Below, in pieces: positions 13,277 to 20,263 of a DNA stretch of 22,559 nt. This DNA comes from a virus. A program made the position numbers and the translations under genes. Every line of letters starts with the position of its first letter. The first letter of the stretch is position 1. The stretch is taken from positions 1-22,559 of the IMG/VR virus record IMGVR_UViG_3300049216_000418. One strand, given 5' to 3'. The notes below the pieces were generated by a model, which saw nothing but the letters and a program-made list of their open reading frames with translations, had not been told where the DNA came from and searched no databases.

Positions 13277-14002
13277 CTATTTTATAGCAATATAACGATC
13301 AAGAGACGGCATCACATATAACATGTAGTCAAGTATCGTGTACCTTCCTTTTGATTCCAGACACGAGTAATGGCCTATTAACCAGCCTATTTGCACTGCA
13401 GTCTGGTTAATCACGTATATAATTTGGTTTGACACATCATTCTTTTTATTCTGCTCTATGTTTTTTTCTACAGCAGCTCTAACCCAAGGAATAAAAAACG
13501 AATCTAGAGAAGAAAGCAGTCGCGGCTTCTTGCTCTCTTTATAATTAGCCTCAAGTGCATTCATGACCTTGTCTATAGCTTCACAAAGATTAAGTGTGCG
13601 ATCCACAATAAATCCAGGCGTAGTGTTTCTCAGTTTATTCAGGTTTTCTATTGCTGTTTTTTCAGCTCCAAGATGCAAGGGATATTTAGCAAGCAGATCA
13701 TACACGTAGTCTGATTGCATGCCTATCAGATCTTGTATGTCAGGTCTTAGCTCAGCCGCTTTTGTTTCACCCAAAGTAGCCATAACAAAAAATCCTAAGT
13801 AAGAGGACAGATAGCCTATCATAAGCCTGGTAGTCGCCAATAGACTCGCCTCAGATAATCTTGGCTGTAGCGAGACAATACATTCAAACAGGTTCTGTTC
13901 TACAGCAGCTTCTAGTATGAGAAAAGATCCGTCACTATTGAGTTGTGTGTAATCTACACCGTCCAGCATCTTAAAAGTAGTAGGCCAACTTTTTCTTTGC
14001 AT
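13277..14002 (-). CDS. Unknown helical protein
   Basis: 241 residues, ATG at 14002 with only a weak AGAAG upstream. No family recognised. It looks like a soluble, mainly helical protein: LILEAAVEQNLFECIVSLQP, SEASLLATTRLMIGYLSSYL and RPDIQDLIGMQSDYVYDLLA are amphipathic or hydrophobic helices, and the C-terminal third has KNDVSNQIIYVINQTAVQIG. Two moderately hydrophobic segments (MIGYLSSYLGFFVMATLG near residue 60; IGWLIGHY near 205) could touch a membrane, but neither is a clear span. It is the first minus-strand gene, divergent from the repressor at 14136, the place where lambdoid phages keep early or accessory genes. No signal peptide. Confidence 0.6.
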   Translation of the reverse strand: MQRKSWPTTFKMLDGVDYTQLNSDGSFLILEAAVEQNLFECIVSLQPRLSEASLLATTRLMIGYLSSYLGFFVMATLGETKAAELRPDIQDLIGMQSDYVYDLLAKYPLHLGAEKTAIENLNKLRNTTPGFIVDRTLNLCEAIDKVMNALEANYKESKKPRLLSSLDSFFIPWVRAAVEKNIEQNKKNDVSNQIIYVINQTAVQIGWLIGHYSCLESKGRYTILDYMLYVMPSLDRYIAIK

Positions 14003-14067
14003 AGTCGTCTTCTGCGATTTGAATCATTCTTTATTGCACTAAAAAGACACAGATTACAAGCGACAAG

Positions 14068-14116
14068 AAGATTTTCTGCGAATTTTCGATCGTATCCTTA
14101 ATAAATACAGTTATAG
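14068..14116 (+). promoter_or_regulatory. Promoter/operator-like element upstream of the repressor gene
   Basis: Plus-strand twin of the block at 11341-11389 (46 of 49 bases identical), ending 19 bases before the repressor ATG. It contains CGATCG in the centre and AATAAATACAGTTATAG at its downstream end, where a -10-like TTATAG can be placed. Position and orientation relative to its gene are the same as in the other copy, as expected for a promoter with a shared operator. Autoregulation by the repressor is the simplest model. Confidence 0.65.
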
Positions 14117-14135
14117 GCAACAATTAGGTAAGCAT

Positions 14136-14699
14136 ATGAATATTTTAGACTGCACACACACCCAAACTGACCACCACCTGCTCAACGGCAAAGCGCGCAT
14201 AGACAGCACTGCTGCAGAGATCAATAAGATAAATACGCCAAAAACATCCGTTGTCTTACGCGAGCTTCTGTTTGCACACAAACTCAGGCCATACGATCTG
14301 TCTAAGGCTTTGAATATTCCAAATCAAACAATACACCAGCTGCTGAATAAACCGGTGCTCTTTCCCAGAATCTCTACGCTTCTGCCAATCGCGAAGTTTT
14401 TCAAAATTACAATCAGTCAGTTGATAGGAGAGGAGCACTTGGATGCCAAGAAACAAACTGAAGATGAAGAGCTTGAGGCACTGTACGCGCCTGGTGTTTG
14501 GAACCACGAGTTGTTTGCGGAGTGCACCCAATGCGTAGTTAAGTTGCTTGAAAAGTACAACATGTCGCCCAACGATAAGCTTGCCACCAAGCTGGTATGT
14601 GACACCTACGCCTTTTCATTGCGTCGCACCCAATCAGCCTTAGATGAGGTATTTGCTGATTGGCAGGTTTCCCAGTATGCAAGTACTATTAGAAAATGA
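14136..14699 (+). CDS. XRE-family (Cro/CI-like) phage repressor
   Basis: 187 residues; AGGTAA precedes the ATG. A helix-turn-helix of the XRE type spans about 38-98: SVVLRELLFAHKLRPYDLSK, ALNIPNQTIHQLLNKPVLFP and STLLPIAKFFKITISQLIGE. The order of helices and the closing ISQLIGEE match Cro/CI-type domains. The remaining 85 residues are helical, and I see no S24 peptidase Ser/Lys pair, so induction would not be through LexA-style self-cleavage. The first 25 residues (HTQTDHHLLNGKARID) resemble the start of the next gene's product. The gene has the 49-bp element upstream, shared with the replication operon, and its stop overlaps the next ATG. It is the likely lysogeny regulator. Confidence 0.75.
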   Translation: MNILDCTHTQTDHHLLNGKARIDSTAAEINKINTPKTSVVLRELLFAHKLRPYDLSKALNIPNQTIHQLLNKPVLFPRISTLLPIAKFFKITISQLIGEEHLDAKKQTEDEELEALYAPGVWNHELFAECTQCVVKLLEKYNMSPNDKLATKLVCDTYAFSLRRTQSALDEVFADWQVSQYASTIRK

Positions 14700-14980
14700 G
14701 CATAGACATAGACGGCCCACACTCGTACACAGACCCCCGCCTACTCACAGGTCAGGCCAGAATCGAAGAGATTGGACGACTACTTGCATTGGGCATTTTG
14801 CGCCTGTACAAACGCCAACAAGCCGCATGTGCAACCCCCAACGAGCCGAGAGACAGCATGGGCTCGCGGCCACAGTGTCTCCGAATTGGCGCAGTCGGAA
14901 AAATAAATGCACTAAATGCCAAAAAATACAAAAAATGCACTAGACAAGGGGCCGTTTCGGAGCGAACATCCGACCATTAA
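14696..14980 (+). CDS. Small phage protein of the repressor operon, unknown
   Basis: 94 residues, ATGA overlap with the repressor gene. The conserved-looking part is N-terminal: SYTDPRLLTGQARIEEIGRL followed by LALGILRLYKRQQ. I associate short proteins with this LALGILRL-type helix with the recombinase region of alphaproteobacterial prophages. The rest is basic and of low complexity (INALNAKKYKKCTRQ). The first 27 residues share H-x-x-TD-x-x-LL-x-G-x-ARI with the repressor N-terminus, so the two may bind a common partner. Function unknown. Confidence 0.6.
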   Translation: MSIDIDGPHSYTDPRLLTGQARIEEIGRLLALGILRLYKRQQAACATPNEPRDSMGSRPQCLRIGAVGKINALNAKKYKKCTRQGAVSERTSDH

Positions 14981-14996
14981 TTAATAAGGTAGATGT

Positions 14997-15719
14997 ATGA
15001 CACACAACATGAAACTTACAAACGCTAGCACAACACTAGAAAACGCACCAGAGCACATGCTTGCACTATGGGAAAGACGCATACCAAGCAGGCAAAAACC
15101 AATCATCCTAACCGCACAAAGAAGTATAACCCTGAAAGTGCTGTTTAAACATGTGTTTCTCTCGAAACTAACAGGGTGGGAATCTTTTATAGACTTGATT
15201 CACCACTGCAACGGCTATCTGTCAGGCAAGCATTCTTGTTTGTCTGACGGGGAGTTCTTTGACTGGGCCATTACCCCTAACAACTGCTTGGATGTAATGA
15301 ATGGCGTTTATCTAGAAGAGAAAACGAAACTTATCAAAGCAAAAAACATGATAACGCTCCCTGAGCTGTCAGATAAACTCTCTGCTGCAATGGCAGAGGA
15401 GGCAGGCAAGTTATCTGCATCTGCACCCAGCAAAACGACACAAAACGAGCTACAGAAGGCACTAACCACAGCAAAACAATGGTGGGAGCGACTTTTCAGC
15501 AACGGTGTCGCGCAATACGTCCCTGAAGAGCATCGCCCACCTTTAGTTGAGCTGTGCAACCTCTTGCGCCTGAACTTTCTAGCACCAAGCATACAGCAAG
15601 CCATAATAGACGGTACGCAGCCTGCCACTATGACACTGGAGCTGATACAAAAGCGATTTCCAAAGTCATTCGATGAGCAGCTGGTACACTTTGGCTTTTC
15701 GCAGCACTTAAATCACTGA
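14997..15719 (+). CDS. Paralog family member 1, fused to a recombinase-type C-terminal module
   Basis: 240 residues; AAGGT lies upstream of the ATG. Residues 22-107 carry the module shared by four genes here: LALWERRIPSRQ, then GWESFIDLIHHCNGYLSG, then FFDWAITPNNCLDVMNGVYL. Residues about 150-235 are of a different origin: KALTTAKQWWERLFSNG and LLRLNFLAPSIQQAIIDGTQ to FDEQLVHFGF correspond to the C-terminal tail of the serine recombinase at 19116-19841 (KALAKAWHWQKLLEDG, SPRIKRAILDGTQP, KQSKHFGF). The first module is reminiscent of tails of phage and plasmid replication proteins (W-F-I-S-FL-G then a Trp and G-x-Y). The fusion suggests an accessory factor touching the integration machinery; that is inference. 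Confidence 0.7.
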   Translation: MTHNMKLTNASTTLENAPEHMLALWERRIPSRQKPIILTAQRSITLKVLFKHVFLSKLTGWESFIDLIHHCNGYLSGKHSCLSDGEFFDWAITPNNCLDVMNGVYLEEKTKLIKAKNMITLPELSDKLSAAMAEEAGKLSASAPSKTTQNELQKALTTAKQWWERLFSNGVAQYVPEEHRPPLVELCNLLRLNFLAPSIQQAIIDGTQPATMTLELIQKRFPKSFDEQLVHFGFSQHLNH

Positions 15720-15726
15720 GGTGAAT

Positions 15727-16239
15727 ATGACTGACAAAGCAAAAAGAAAACAAGACAACGTCGCTGCACTAGAGGCAATAAAAGAAAGAAACATCAACGA
15801 AACTGTACAACGGTTGTTACCTATCTGGGAGAAACGTATTCCAGCTCTGCCGTCTGAAAAGCTATACCCACTAACAAGAAGAGAGAAGGTTCAGCTGCAG
15901 CATGTGTTTAGAATTGTATTTCGTGCCAACATAGACCTTTGGTCAAAGTTTGTTGATATGATAGCCGAAAGCGATTTCTTGATGGGTAGATATAAACACT
16001 CTGATCTCCCTAGCCGCTTTGGTCGCGTGAAGCTAAGCTGGGTTCTCATGCCGGAAAACTGCTTGCTGGTAAAAGCTGGCGCGTACTCAAATGACAACTT
16101 CGATGAGAGTTCTGTTTTAGGTTGTGGTTATTATGGTGGCTATCTAACTCCAAGTGATCTTGCAATCTCCATGAAGGATGAGCTTGATGAGTACGGTGAG
16201 GATGGTGGGTCTGTATCTCTCTTCAGAATAAAGAGGTAG
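15727..16239 (+). CDS. Paralog family member 2
   Basis: 170 residues. I start at the ATG at 15727, which has GAGGTG 5 bases upstream, rather than at the GTG at 15721, which overlaps that ribosome site. After a charged helical leader it shows the shared module at about 30-120: LLPIWEKRIPALPSE, LWSKFVDMIAESDFLMGRYK, and LSWVLMPENCLLVKAGAY. Of the four copies it has the clearest SDFLMGR and PENCLLV signatures. The C-terminus (GCGYYGGYLTPSDLAISMKD, then an acidic run) is unique. It lies 7 bases after the previous gene. Function unknown. Confidence 0.65.
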   Translation: MTDKAKRKQDNVAALEAIKERNINETVQRLLPIWEKRIPALPSEKLYPLTRREKVQLQHVFRIVFRANIDLWSKFVDMIAESDFLMGRYKHSDLPSRFGRVKLSWVLMPENCLLVKAGAYSNDNFDESSVLGCGYYGGYLTPSDLAISMKDELDEYGEDGGSVSLFRIKR

Positions 16240-16242
16240 GCC

Positions 16243-16614
16243 ATGAACAACAACATAACCAATATACCCAGCAGCATGTTACAAGTATGGGCGTTTGCAA
16301 TGTCTATGGATCGCAGTTTGAGTTTGAGCCAAAAAAGAAAAGACGCGCTGAATTTTCTATTTACCAACGCGTTTAATTCAAGCCTACAACAGTGGGAACA
16401 CTTTGTTGATCTTCTAGGTGACAGCGAGTTTTTACAGACAAGGTTTTCTAAGCGCGGCCAGCTTTTTGATTGGGCCATCACACATAGAAATTGCTTGCGA
16501 ATTCTGAATTGCGTTGGTACAGCAGAATATATAACGCATGACCTTGCTCAGAGATTGGTGGCTGAAGCTGCAAAAGAAAAGAAGAGCGAATCGCAATCAG
16601 TGAGTCTTGTATGA
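16243..16614 (+). CDS. Paralog family member 3
   Basis: 123 residues; AGAGGTAG before the ATG overlaps the previous stop. Shared module at about 12-92: MLQVWAFAMSMDRSL, QWEHFVDLLGDSEFLQTRFS, and LFDWAITHRNCLRILNCVGT. The RIP motif of the other copies is replaced by AFAM. It ends with a short charged tail (EAAKEKKSESQ). The stop overlaps the ATG of the next ORF. Confidence 0.65.
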   Translation: MNNNITNIPSSMLQVWAFAMSMDRSLSLSQKRKDALNFLFTNAFNSSLQQWEHFVDLLGDSEFLQTRFSKRGQLFDWAITHRNCLRILNCVGTAEYITHDLAQRLVAEAAKEKKSESQSVSLV

Positions 16615-16871
16615 AACACAAAGCGATATACACAGCAGCCGGAATGAGTTCTAGCCAAAACACAAAAACTCACGCTGAAAGTACGCTTTGCGAAAGCGTT
16701 TTGCCACTGACAAATGTTTGGCATGAATTGCCGTTGAACCGAGACCACTGCTCGGATGAGCGGCATTTTGAGCTTGCAAAAAATTCGTACTTGTGGTACG
16801 GTTGTTTAAAGGTGTTGAAATTCATGGCTGGAAATAAAAAAGCCCGAAGTTTTTACACCTCAGGCTTTTAG
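16611..16871 (+). CDS. Small ORF ending inside a terminator, unknown
   Basis: 86 codons, with an ATGA overlap to the preceding gene. No family recognised. The middle part (VWHELPLNRDHCSDERHFEL) is protein-like, but the last 12 codons (NKKARSFYTSGF) are read from the terminator hairpin at 16838-16869. That can happen in a real last gene of an operon, or show that the frame is open only by chance or by fusion to the terminator. There is no resemblance to the four-paralog family. Confidence 0.4.
   Translation: MKHKAIYTAAGMSSSQNTKTHAESTLCESVLPLTNVWHELPLNRDHCSDERHFELAKNSYLWYGCLKVLKFMAGNKKARSFYTSGF
16838..16869 (+). terminator. Rho-independent terminator closing the repressor operon
   Basis: Arms AAAAGCC (16838-16844) and GGCTTTT (16863-16869) form a 7-bp stem that can extend through G-C and A-T pairs toward a TTTTAC loop. 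The A-run and T-run flanking it make it likely to work in both directions. It separates the repressor operon (14136-16871) from the recombinase operon starting at 17020. Confidence 0.65.
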
Positions 16872-17019
16872 AAGCATCGACTAAGATACTTACTTTGGCA
16901 AGATTTATCTTAGTTGAAACCTTCTAAAAAGTCAAACGGTTCTTGATGGGGCAAAGCGCAAATCAGTATAGCGCAGCTCTATCCAGAATCATGTTGTTTA
17001 ACTTTAGAATGATAAAACT

Positions 17020-17379
17020 ATGAATGATTACAAAATAAAACATAATTCAAACATTCCAAATCTAATGCTGGAAATATGGGAAAGCCGAATACCCACAAAT
17101 TCTCCATTAGCTCCAACTCCAAAGAGAAAAGCCGCCCTGGAATTGCTCTTTACCCACGTATTTAGCTCTAGCTTATCACGCTGGGAAGCATTTGTTGATT
17201 CCATAGCCATTAGCGAAGTGCTGATACTCAAAGCCGTTAAGGCTTGTGACTCTGGCAAGTCCGGTGAATTTCTGAACTGGGCTATCAAGCCTGAGACATG
17301 CTCGACTATTTTAGCGGGTGTCTACGAAGAGGTAGGTGACGAACTAGCAGATTCTGCTGGCACGGAAGAAACGTCATGA
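17020..17379 (+). CDS. Paralog family member 4, first gene of the recombinase operon
   Basis: 119 residues. Shared module at about 15-103: LMLEIWESRIPTNSPL, RWEAFVDSIAISEVLILKAV, and FLNWAIKPETCSTILAGVYE. The tail is acidic. The ATG has no visible Shine-Dalgarno. An 11-codon frame (MLFNFRMIKL, 16991-17023) ends with a TGA overlapping this ATG, so it may be translated by coupling from a leader peptide. The stop overlaps the DUF2924-like gene (ATGA). Unlike the other three copies it lies beyond the terminator at 16838-16869, so it would be co-expressed with the recombinase. Confidence 0.65.
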   Translation: MNDYKIKHNSNIPNLMLEIWESRIPTNSPLAPTPKRKAALELLFTHVFSSSLSRWEAFVDSIAISEVLILKAVKACDSGKSGEFLNWAIKPETCSTILAGVYEEVGDELADSAGTEETS

Positions 17380-17888
17380 CAGCTCAACTCCCCACTCCCA
17401 TGACCACTAACGTGACAGCTCCCATGCCCACTCCCGCAACAACACCAAATGATGCAGTGCTACAGCGGCTAGTAGCACTACGCAATATGGACATGGCTGG
17501 CCTACATACCACATGGCGGGATCTGTACAAGTGTGATCCACCTAAAAGCTCCAACGCCCCTTATCTGATAAAGCGTCTGAGCTACCGTATTCAGGAGCTG
17601 GTGTATGGTGGCGACACTGCAGAGACCAAAGCGCGACTTGAAGAGCACGCCAAACGCTACTTTGGTGGCAGCAAACACAAGCTTCACCCTGCCCTATCAG
17701 CTGGCACAATACTCACGAGAGAATACCAAGGCGTGGAGCACCAGGTTGCAGTGTTGGACGAAGGCACATTTCAGTACAACGGCTGCAAGTATAGAAGCTT
17801 GTCAGCGATAGCAAAATACATCACCGGCACGAACTGGAATGGGCGGGTATTTTTCGGTGTCATACAAAGAGCAGCTAAAGCATCATGA
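17376..17888 (+). CDS. DUF2924-like protein, recombinase partner
   Basis: 170 residues. The order of motifs fits DUF2924: RLVALRNMDMAGLHTTWRDL, YLIKRLSYRIQELVYGGDT, then a beta-rich C-terminal half with LSAGTILTREYQGVEHQVAV, FQYNGCKYRSLSAIAKYITG and TNWNGRVFFGV. The C-terminal part is the basic, DNA-binding-like segment with the Asn-Gly-x-x-Phe-F ending. In alphaproteobacterial elements DUF2924 genes are usually directly upstream of a large serine recombinase, as here (ATGA overlap with 17885). A role as accessory or directionality factor is plausible but not shown by sequence. The first 30 residues are Pro/Thr-rich and probably flexible. Confidence 0.8.
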   Translation: MTAQLPTPMTTNVTAPMPTPATTPNDAVLQRLVALRNMDMAGLHTTWRDLYKCDPPKSSNAPYLIKRLSYRIQELVYGGDTAETKARLEEHAKRYFGGSKHKLHPALSAGTILTREYQGVEHQVAVLDEGTFQYNGCKYRSLSAIAKYITGTNWNGRVFFGVIQRAAKAS

Positions 17889-19150
17889 ATAAATCAGTCA
17901 CAACACATACTGCTAAGCCAAGCATCCCAACCACCGTCACTCCCAAAGTACGCTGTGGCATCTACGGACGCACATCCACAGAAGAAGGCCTGCAATCTGA
18001 ATTCAATTCGCTAGATGCTCAAGAGCTATGTTGCACCAAGTACATAGAAATTCAAAGACATGAGCACTGGTCTCTAGCGGGCATATACATAGACGCTGGC
18101 TTTTCTGGCGGCAACACTGACAGACCGAACCTAACGCGGCTCATTGCAGACGTTAAGGCTGGGCTACTTGATGTAGTGTTAGTCTACAAGATAGATCGTC
18201 TATCCCGCTCTCTGATAGACTTTCTGAATCTGCTGAAATTATTCGAACAGTACAACGTGGCTTTTGTATCAGTCACACAGCAGTTCAATACGACAACTCC
18301 CCTTGGCAAGCTTACCCTCAACATCATGGCGAGCTTTGGCGAGTACGAGCGGGAGATCATACGAGAGCGTACGCGTGACAAGTATACCGCATCCAGGCAA
18401 AAAGGTATGTGGATGGGCGGGCGTGCACCGCTTGGCTATGATGTGTTAGACAAGAAGCTGGTCGTCAATGAGCGTGAAGTTGCAACTGTACGGCTTATAT
18501 TTGCTGAGTTCATCAAGACAAAATCCGTTAAGCAATTGGTGATTTGGCTCAGAGAACAGGGCATCAAGAACAAAAACGCTATAGTTGGTACTGAGAGTAC
18601 TCGTGGTAGTGGTGACAGCTGCTATACACCTGCATCTATTCGTACTATTCTCAATAACGCTTTGTATATTGGCAAGGTGTCTCATAAAAGTACAATGTAC
18701 GATGGCCAGCAGCAAGCCATAATCTCAGACGAAGTCTGGCAAGCAAGCCGGCGTGTTATGCAGGTGGCACCCAGAGAAAGAGCCGGTATCACAAAGCGCA
18801 AAGTACCGTCTGTGCTAGCAGGTCTGCTCAAATGCGGCGGCTGCAACAGTGGAATGACACCAGCTTATACGAAAAAGAGAAATGGCAAGCTTTACCGATA
18901 TTACGTGGCAGATGCTCATATCAAAGCTAAGTGCGTCAACTGCCCGATAGGGCATCTGTCAGCACCGGAGATCGAAGGTGCCGTGTTGCAGCAATTACAG
19001 CAGATAGTACGGACGCCAGAGCTGGTAGTGCAAGCGTGGCAGAACGTGAAGGCGTCGCAGCAGGTTAATGCTTGTCAGACCAAACGCGGTGTCCCGATTC
19101 AAATGAGAAAACATAATGCAAATGAACATGAGAACCCAGCCCATATCTGA
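17885..19150 (+). CDS. Large serine recombinase (integrase), N-terminal and central part
   Basis: 421 residues. The resolvase catalytic domain covers about 22-175: GIYGRTSTEEGLQSEFNSLD holds the nucleophile Ser31; GFSGGNTDRPNLTRL, VYKIDRLSRSL (Arg105, Arg108) and FNTTTPLGKLTLNIMASFGE complete it. The recombinase domain follows (KGMWMGGRAPLGYDV onward, to about 290). The zinc ribbon has Cys317, Cys320, Cys350 and Cys353 (LKCGGC and KCVNCP). These enzymes integrate or excise circular DNA through a covalent serine intermediate. In the family, a coiled coil and C-terminal tail normally continue in the same polypeptide; here the frame stops after a non-homologous tail (QMRKHNANEHENPAHI), and the expected continuation lies in the overlapping ORF 19116-19841. 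Confidence 0.88.
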   Translation: MNKSVTTHTAKPSIPTTVTPKVRCGIYGRTSTEEGLQSEFNSLDAQELCCTKYIEIQRHEHWSLAGIYIDAGFSGGNTDRPNLTRLIADVKAGLLDVVLVYKIDRLSRSLIDFLNLLKLFEQYNVAFVSVTQQFNTTTPLGKLTLNIMASFGEYEREIIRERTRDKYTASRQKGMWMGGRAPLGYDVLDKKLVVNEREVATVRLIFAEFIKTKSVKQLVIWLREQGIKNKNAIVGTESTRGSGDSCYTPASIRTILNNALYIGKVSHKSTMYDGQQQAIISDEVWQASRRVMQVAPRERAGITKRKVPSVLAGLLKCGGCNSGMTPAYTKKRNGKLYRYYVADAHIKAKCVNCPIGHLSAPEIEGAVLQQLQQIVRTPELVVQAWQNVKASQQVNACQTKRGVPIQMRKHNANEHENPAHI

Positions 19151-19841
19151 AGAGCAAATAAGGCATACGCTAAGCTGTATAGATTCTGTATGGCAAGAGC
19201 TGTTTCCGGTAGAGCAAGAGCGGCTATTGAAGACAGTCATAGATGAAGTAATCGTGCAGACGGATCATCTTGAGCTGAGACTCAAAATTGATGGCATGCT
19301 GCATGCGACCGGTGGAGCTGGTGGAAATGGAGTGGCTTGTGCTGGTGGTAGGGCTGGAGCTGGCGGGAATGAGGTAGATGGTACAGGGTTGCGTGATCAA
19401 AAAGACGCAAATCAAACCACAAATACCGTCGCGTCTATAAAAATACCGTTTAGCTTCAAACATAATGGCCAACGTAAGCTGATTAGCGTGAAGAATGGAG
19501 CAGAGAATTCGGAAGAGAGCGTGCGTGCGAACGTGCGAGATAGCCTGCGCCAACCTAATTGCGACAAGGCGTTGCTGAAGGCTCTCGCAAAAGCGTGGCA
19601 CTGGCAAAAGTTGCTTGAGGATGGGAAGTTCAGCAGTGCCAATGCACTCGCCAAGAAGTATCGGCTCAACTGCTCTGATGTGTGCCGGATTATGAAGATG
19701 AACCAGCTTTCACCAAGAATTAAGCGGGCGATACTCGACGGAACTCAGCCAAGGACCATGAGCATGGAGGCGTTTAAGAAGCCTTGGCCTGATGATTGGG
19801 GAAAACAGAGTAAGCATTTTGGCTTTGAGCAGCAGCAGTAA
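19116..19841 (+). CDS. Serine recombinase C-terminal part in a separate frame
   Basis: 241 residues. It overlaps the preceding ORF by 35 bases in the +1 frame. The N-terminus (ISEEQIRHTLSCIDSVWQEL and FPVEQERLLKTVIDEVIVQT) is what usually follows the zinc ribbon in this recombinase type. A Gly/Ala-rich insert (about 64-91) follows, then VASIKIPFSFKHNGQRKLIS, and a C-terminal module: KALLKALAKAWHWQKLLEDG, SANALAKKYRLNCSDVCRIM and LSPRIKRAILDGTQP to KHFGF. Either the recombinase is split into two polypeptides translated by coupling from the ATG at 19116, or a programmed or accidental frameshift between 19107 and 19150 joins them. The same C-terminal module is fused to paralog 1 at 14997-15719. 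Confidence 0.75.
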   Translation: MQMNMRTQPISEEQIRHTLSCIDSVWQELFPVEQERLLKTVIDEVIVQTDHLELRLKIDGMLHATGGAGGNGVACAGGRAGAGGNEVDGTGLRDQKDANQTTNTVASIKIPFSFKHNGQRKLISVKNGAENSEESVRANVRDSLRQPNCDKALLKALAKAWHWQKLLEDGKFSSANALAKKYRLNCSDVCRIMKMNQLSPRIKRAILDGTQPRTMSMEAFKKPWPDDWGKQSKHFGFEQQQ

Positions 19842-20263
19842 CTTGAGCAGACCTAACCTGAACAGACTTAAGAGCAAGGTAGACTAGCCCAAGAAATAGT
19901 AGCACTTTTGCCTTTGCTATTGATTGTCATTGAAAGTTTGAGATGGGCCTGCTACTAAGGGCCTGACAGAAAAGGAGTTTCACAAGCCAAATCTGCATAA
20001 TGGGTAAGAGGTGCAGAAACACCAGGCATTATGACGTCATGTCCACGTGAAGCTGTGAGACTTATTCTTTGAAAGGCCCTTACAGTCATTAGCGGCGATG
20101 TGGATGGCAACGACAAAAAGGTGATACCAGAGGTGAAGTGCAGGTGCTTGGATTATACTTGCCTTCTAAAAGCAACAATTATACATTGGGGTTTTTTTAA
20201 TTGGTTGCGCATTGAGAGAAACAATGTATTCATTGTAAGTAGAAGTTTAATTAGAGAGGTTTT
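19842..20263. other. Intergenic region, probable phage/host junction
   Basis: No convincing coding sequence on either strand. The region holds a 10-bp perfect palindrome (ATGACGTCAT, 20031-20040) near CACGTG, and an 8-bp inverted repeat (AAGGGCCT at 19957-19964 with AGGCCCTT at 20074-20081), each arm followed by ACAG or GACAG. Since the serine recombinase is the last phage gene and surface-protein genes begin at 20264, the attachment site probably lies here; serine integrase sites have short cores and cannot be recognised from one end. Confidence 0.4.
20221..20236 (+). promoter_or_regulatory. Inverted repeat in the leader of the FG-GAP gene
   Basis: ACAATG-TATT-CATTGT is a perfect 6-bp dyad 28 bases before the ATG and just upstream of the AGAGAGG ribosome site. 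It could be an operator or a small leader hairpin. A T7 run at about 20192-20198 precedes it without a hairpin of its own. Confidence 0.35.

Noticed and set aside
14752-16766. Minus-strand ORFs in the paralog cluster
   Set aside because: They are antisense to the four related plus-strand genes, whose shared motifs establish the coding strand.
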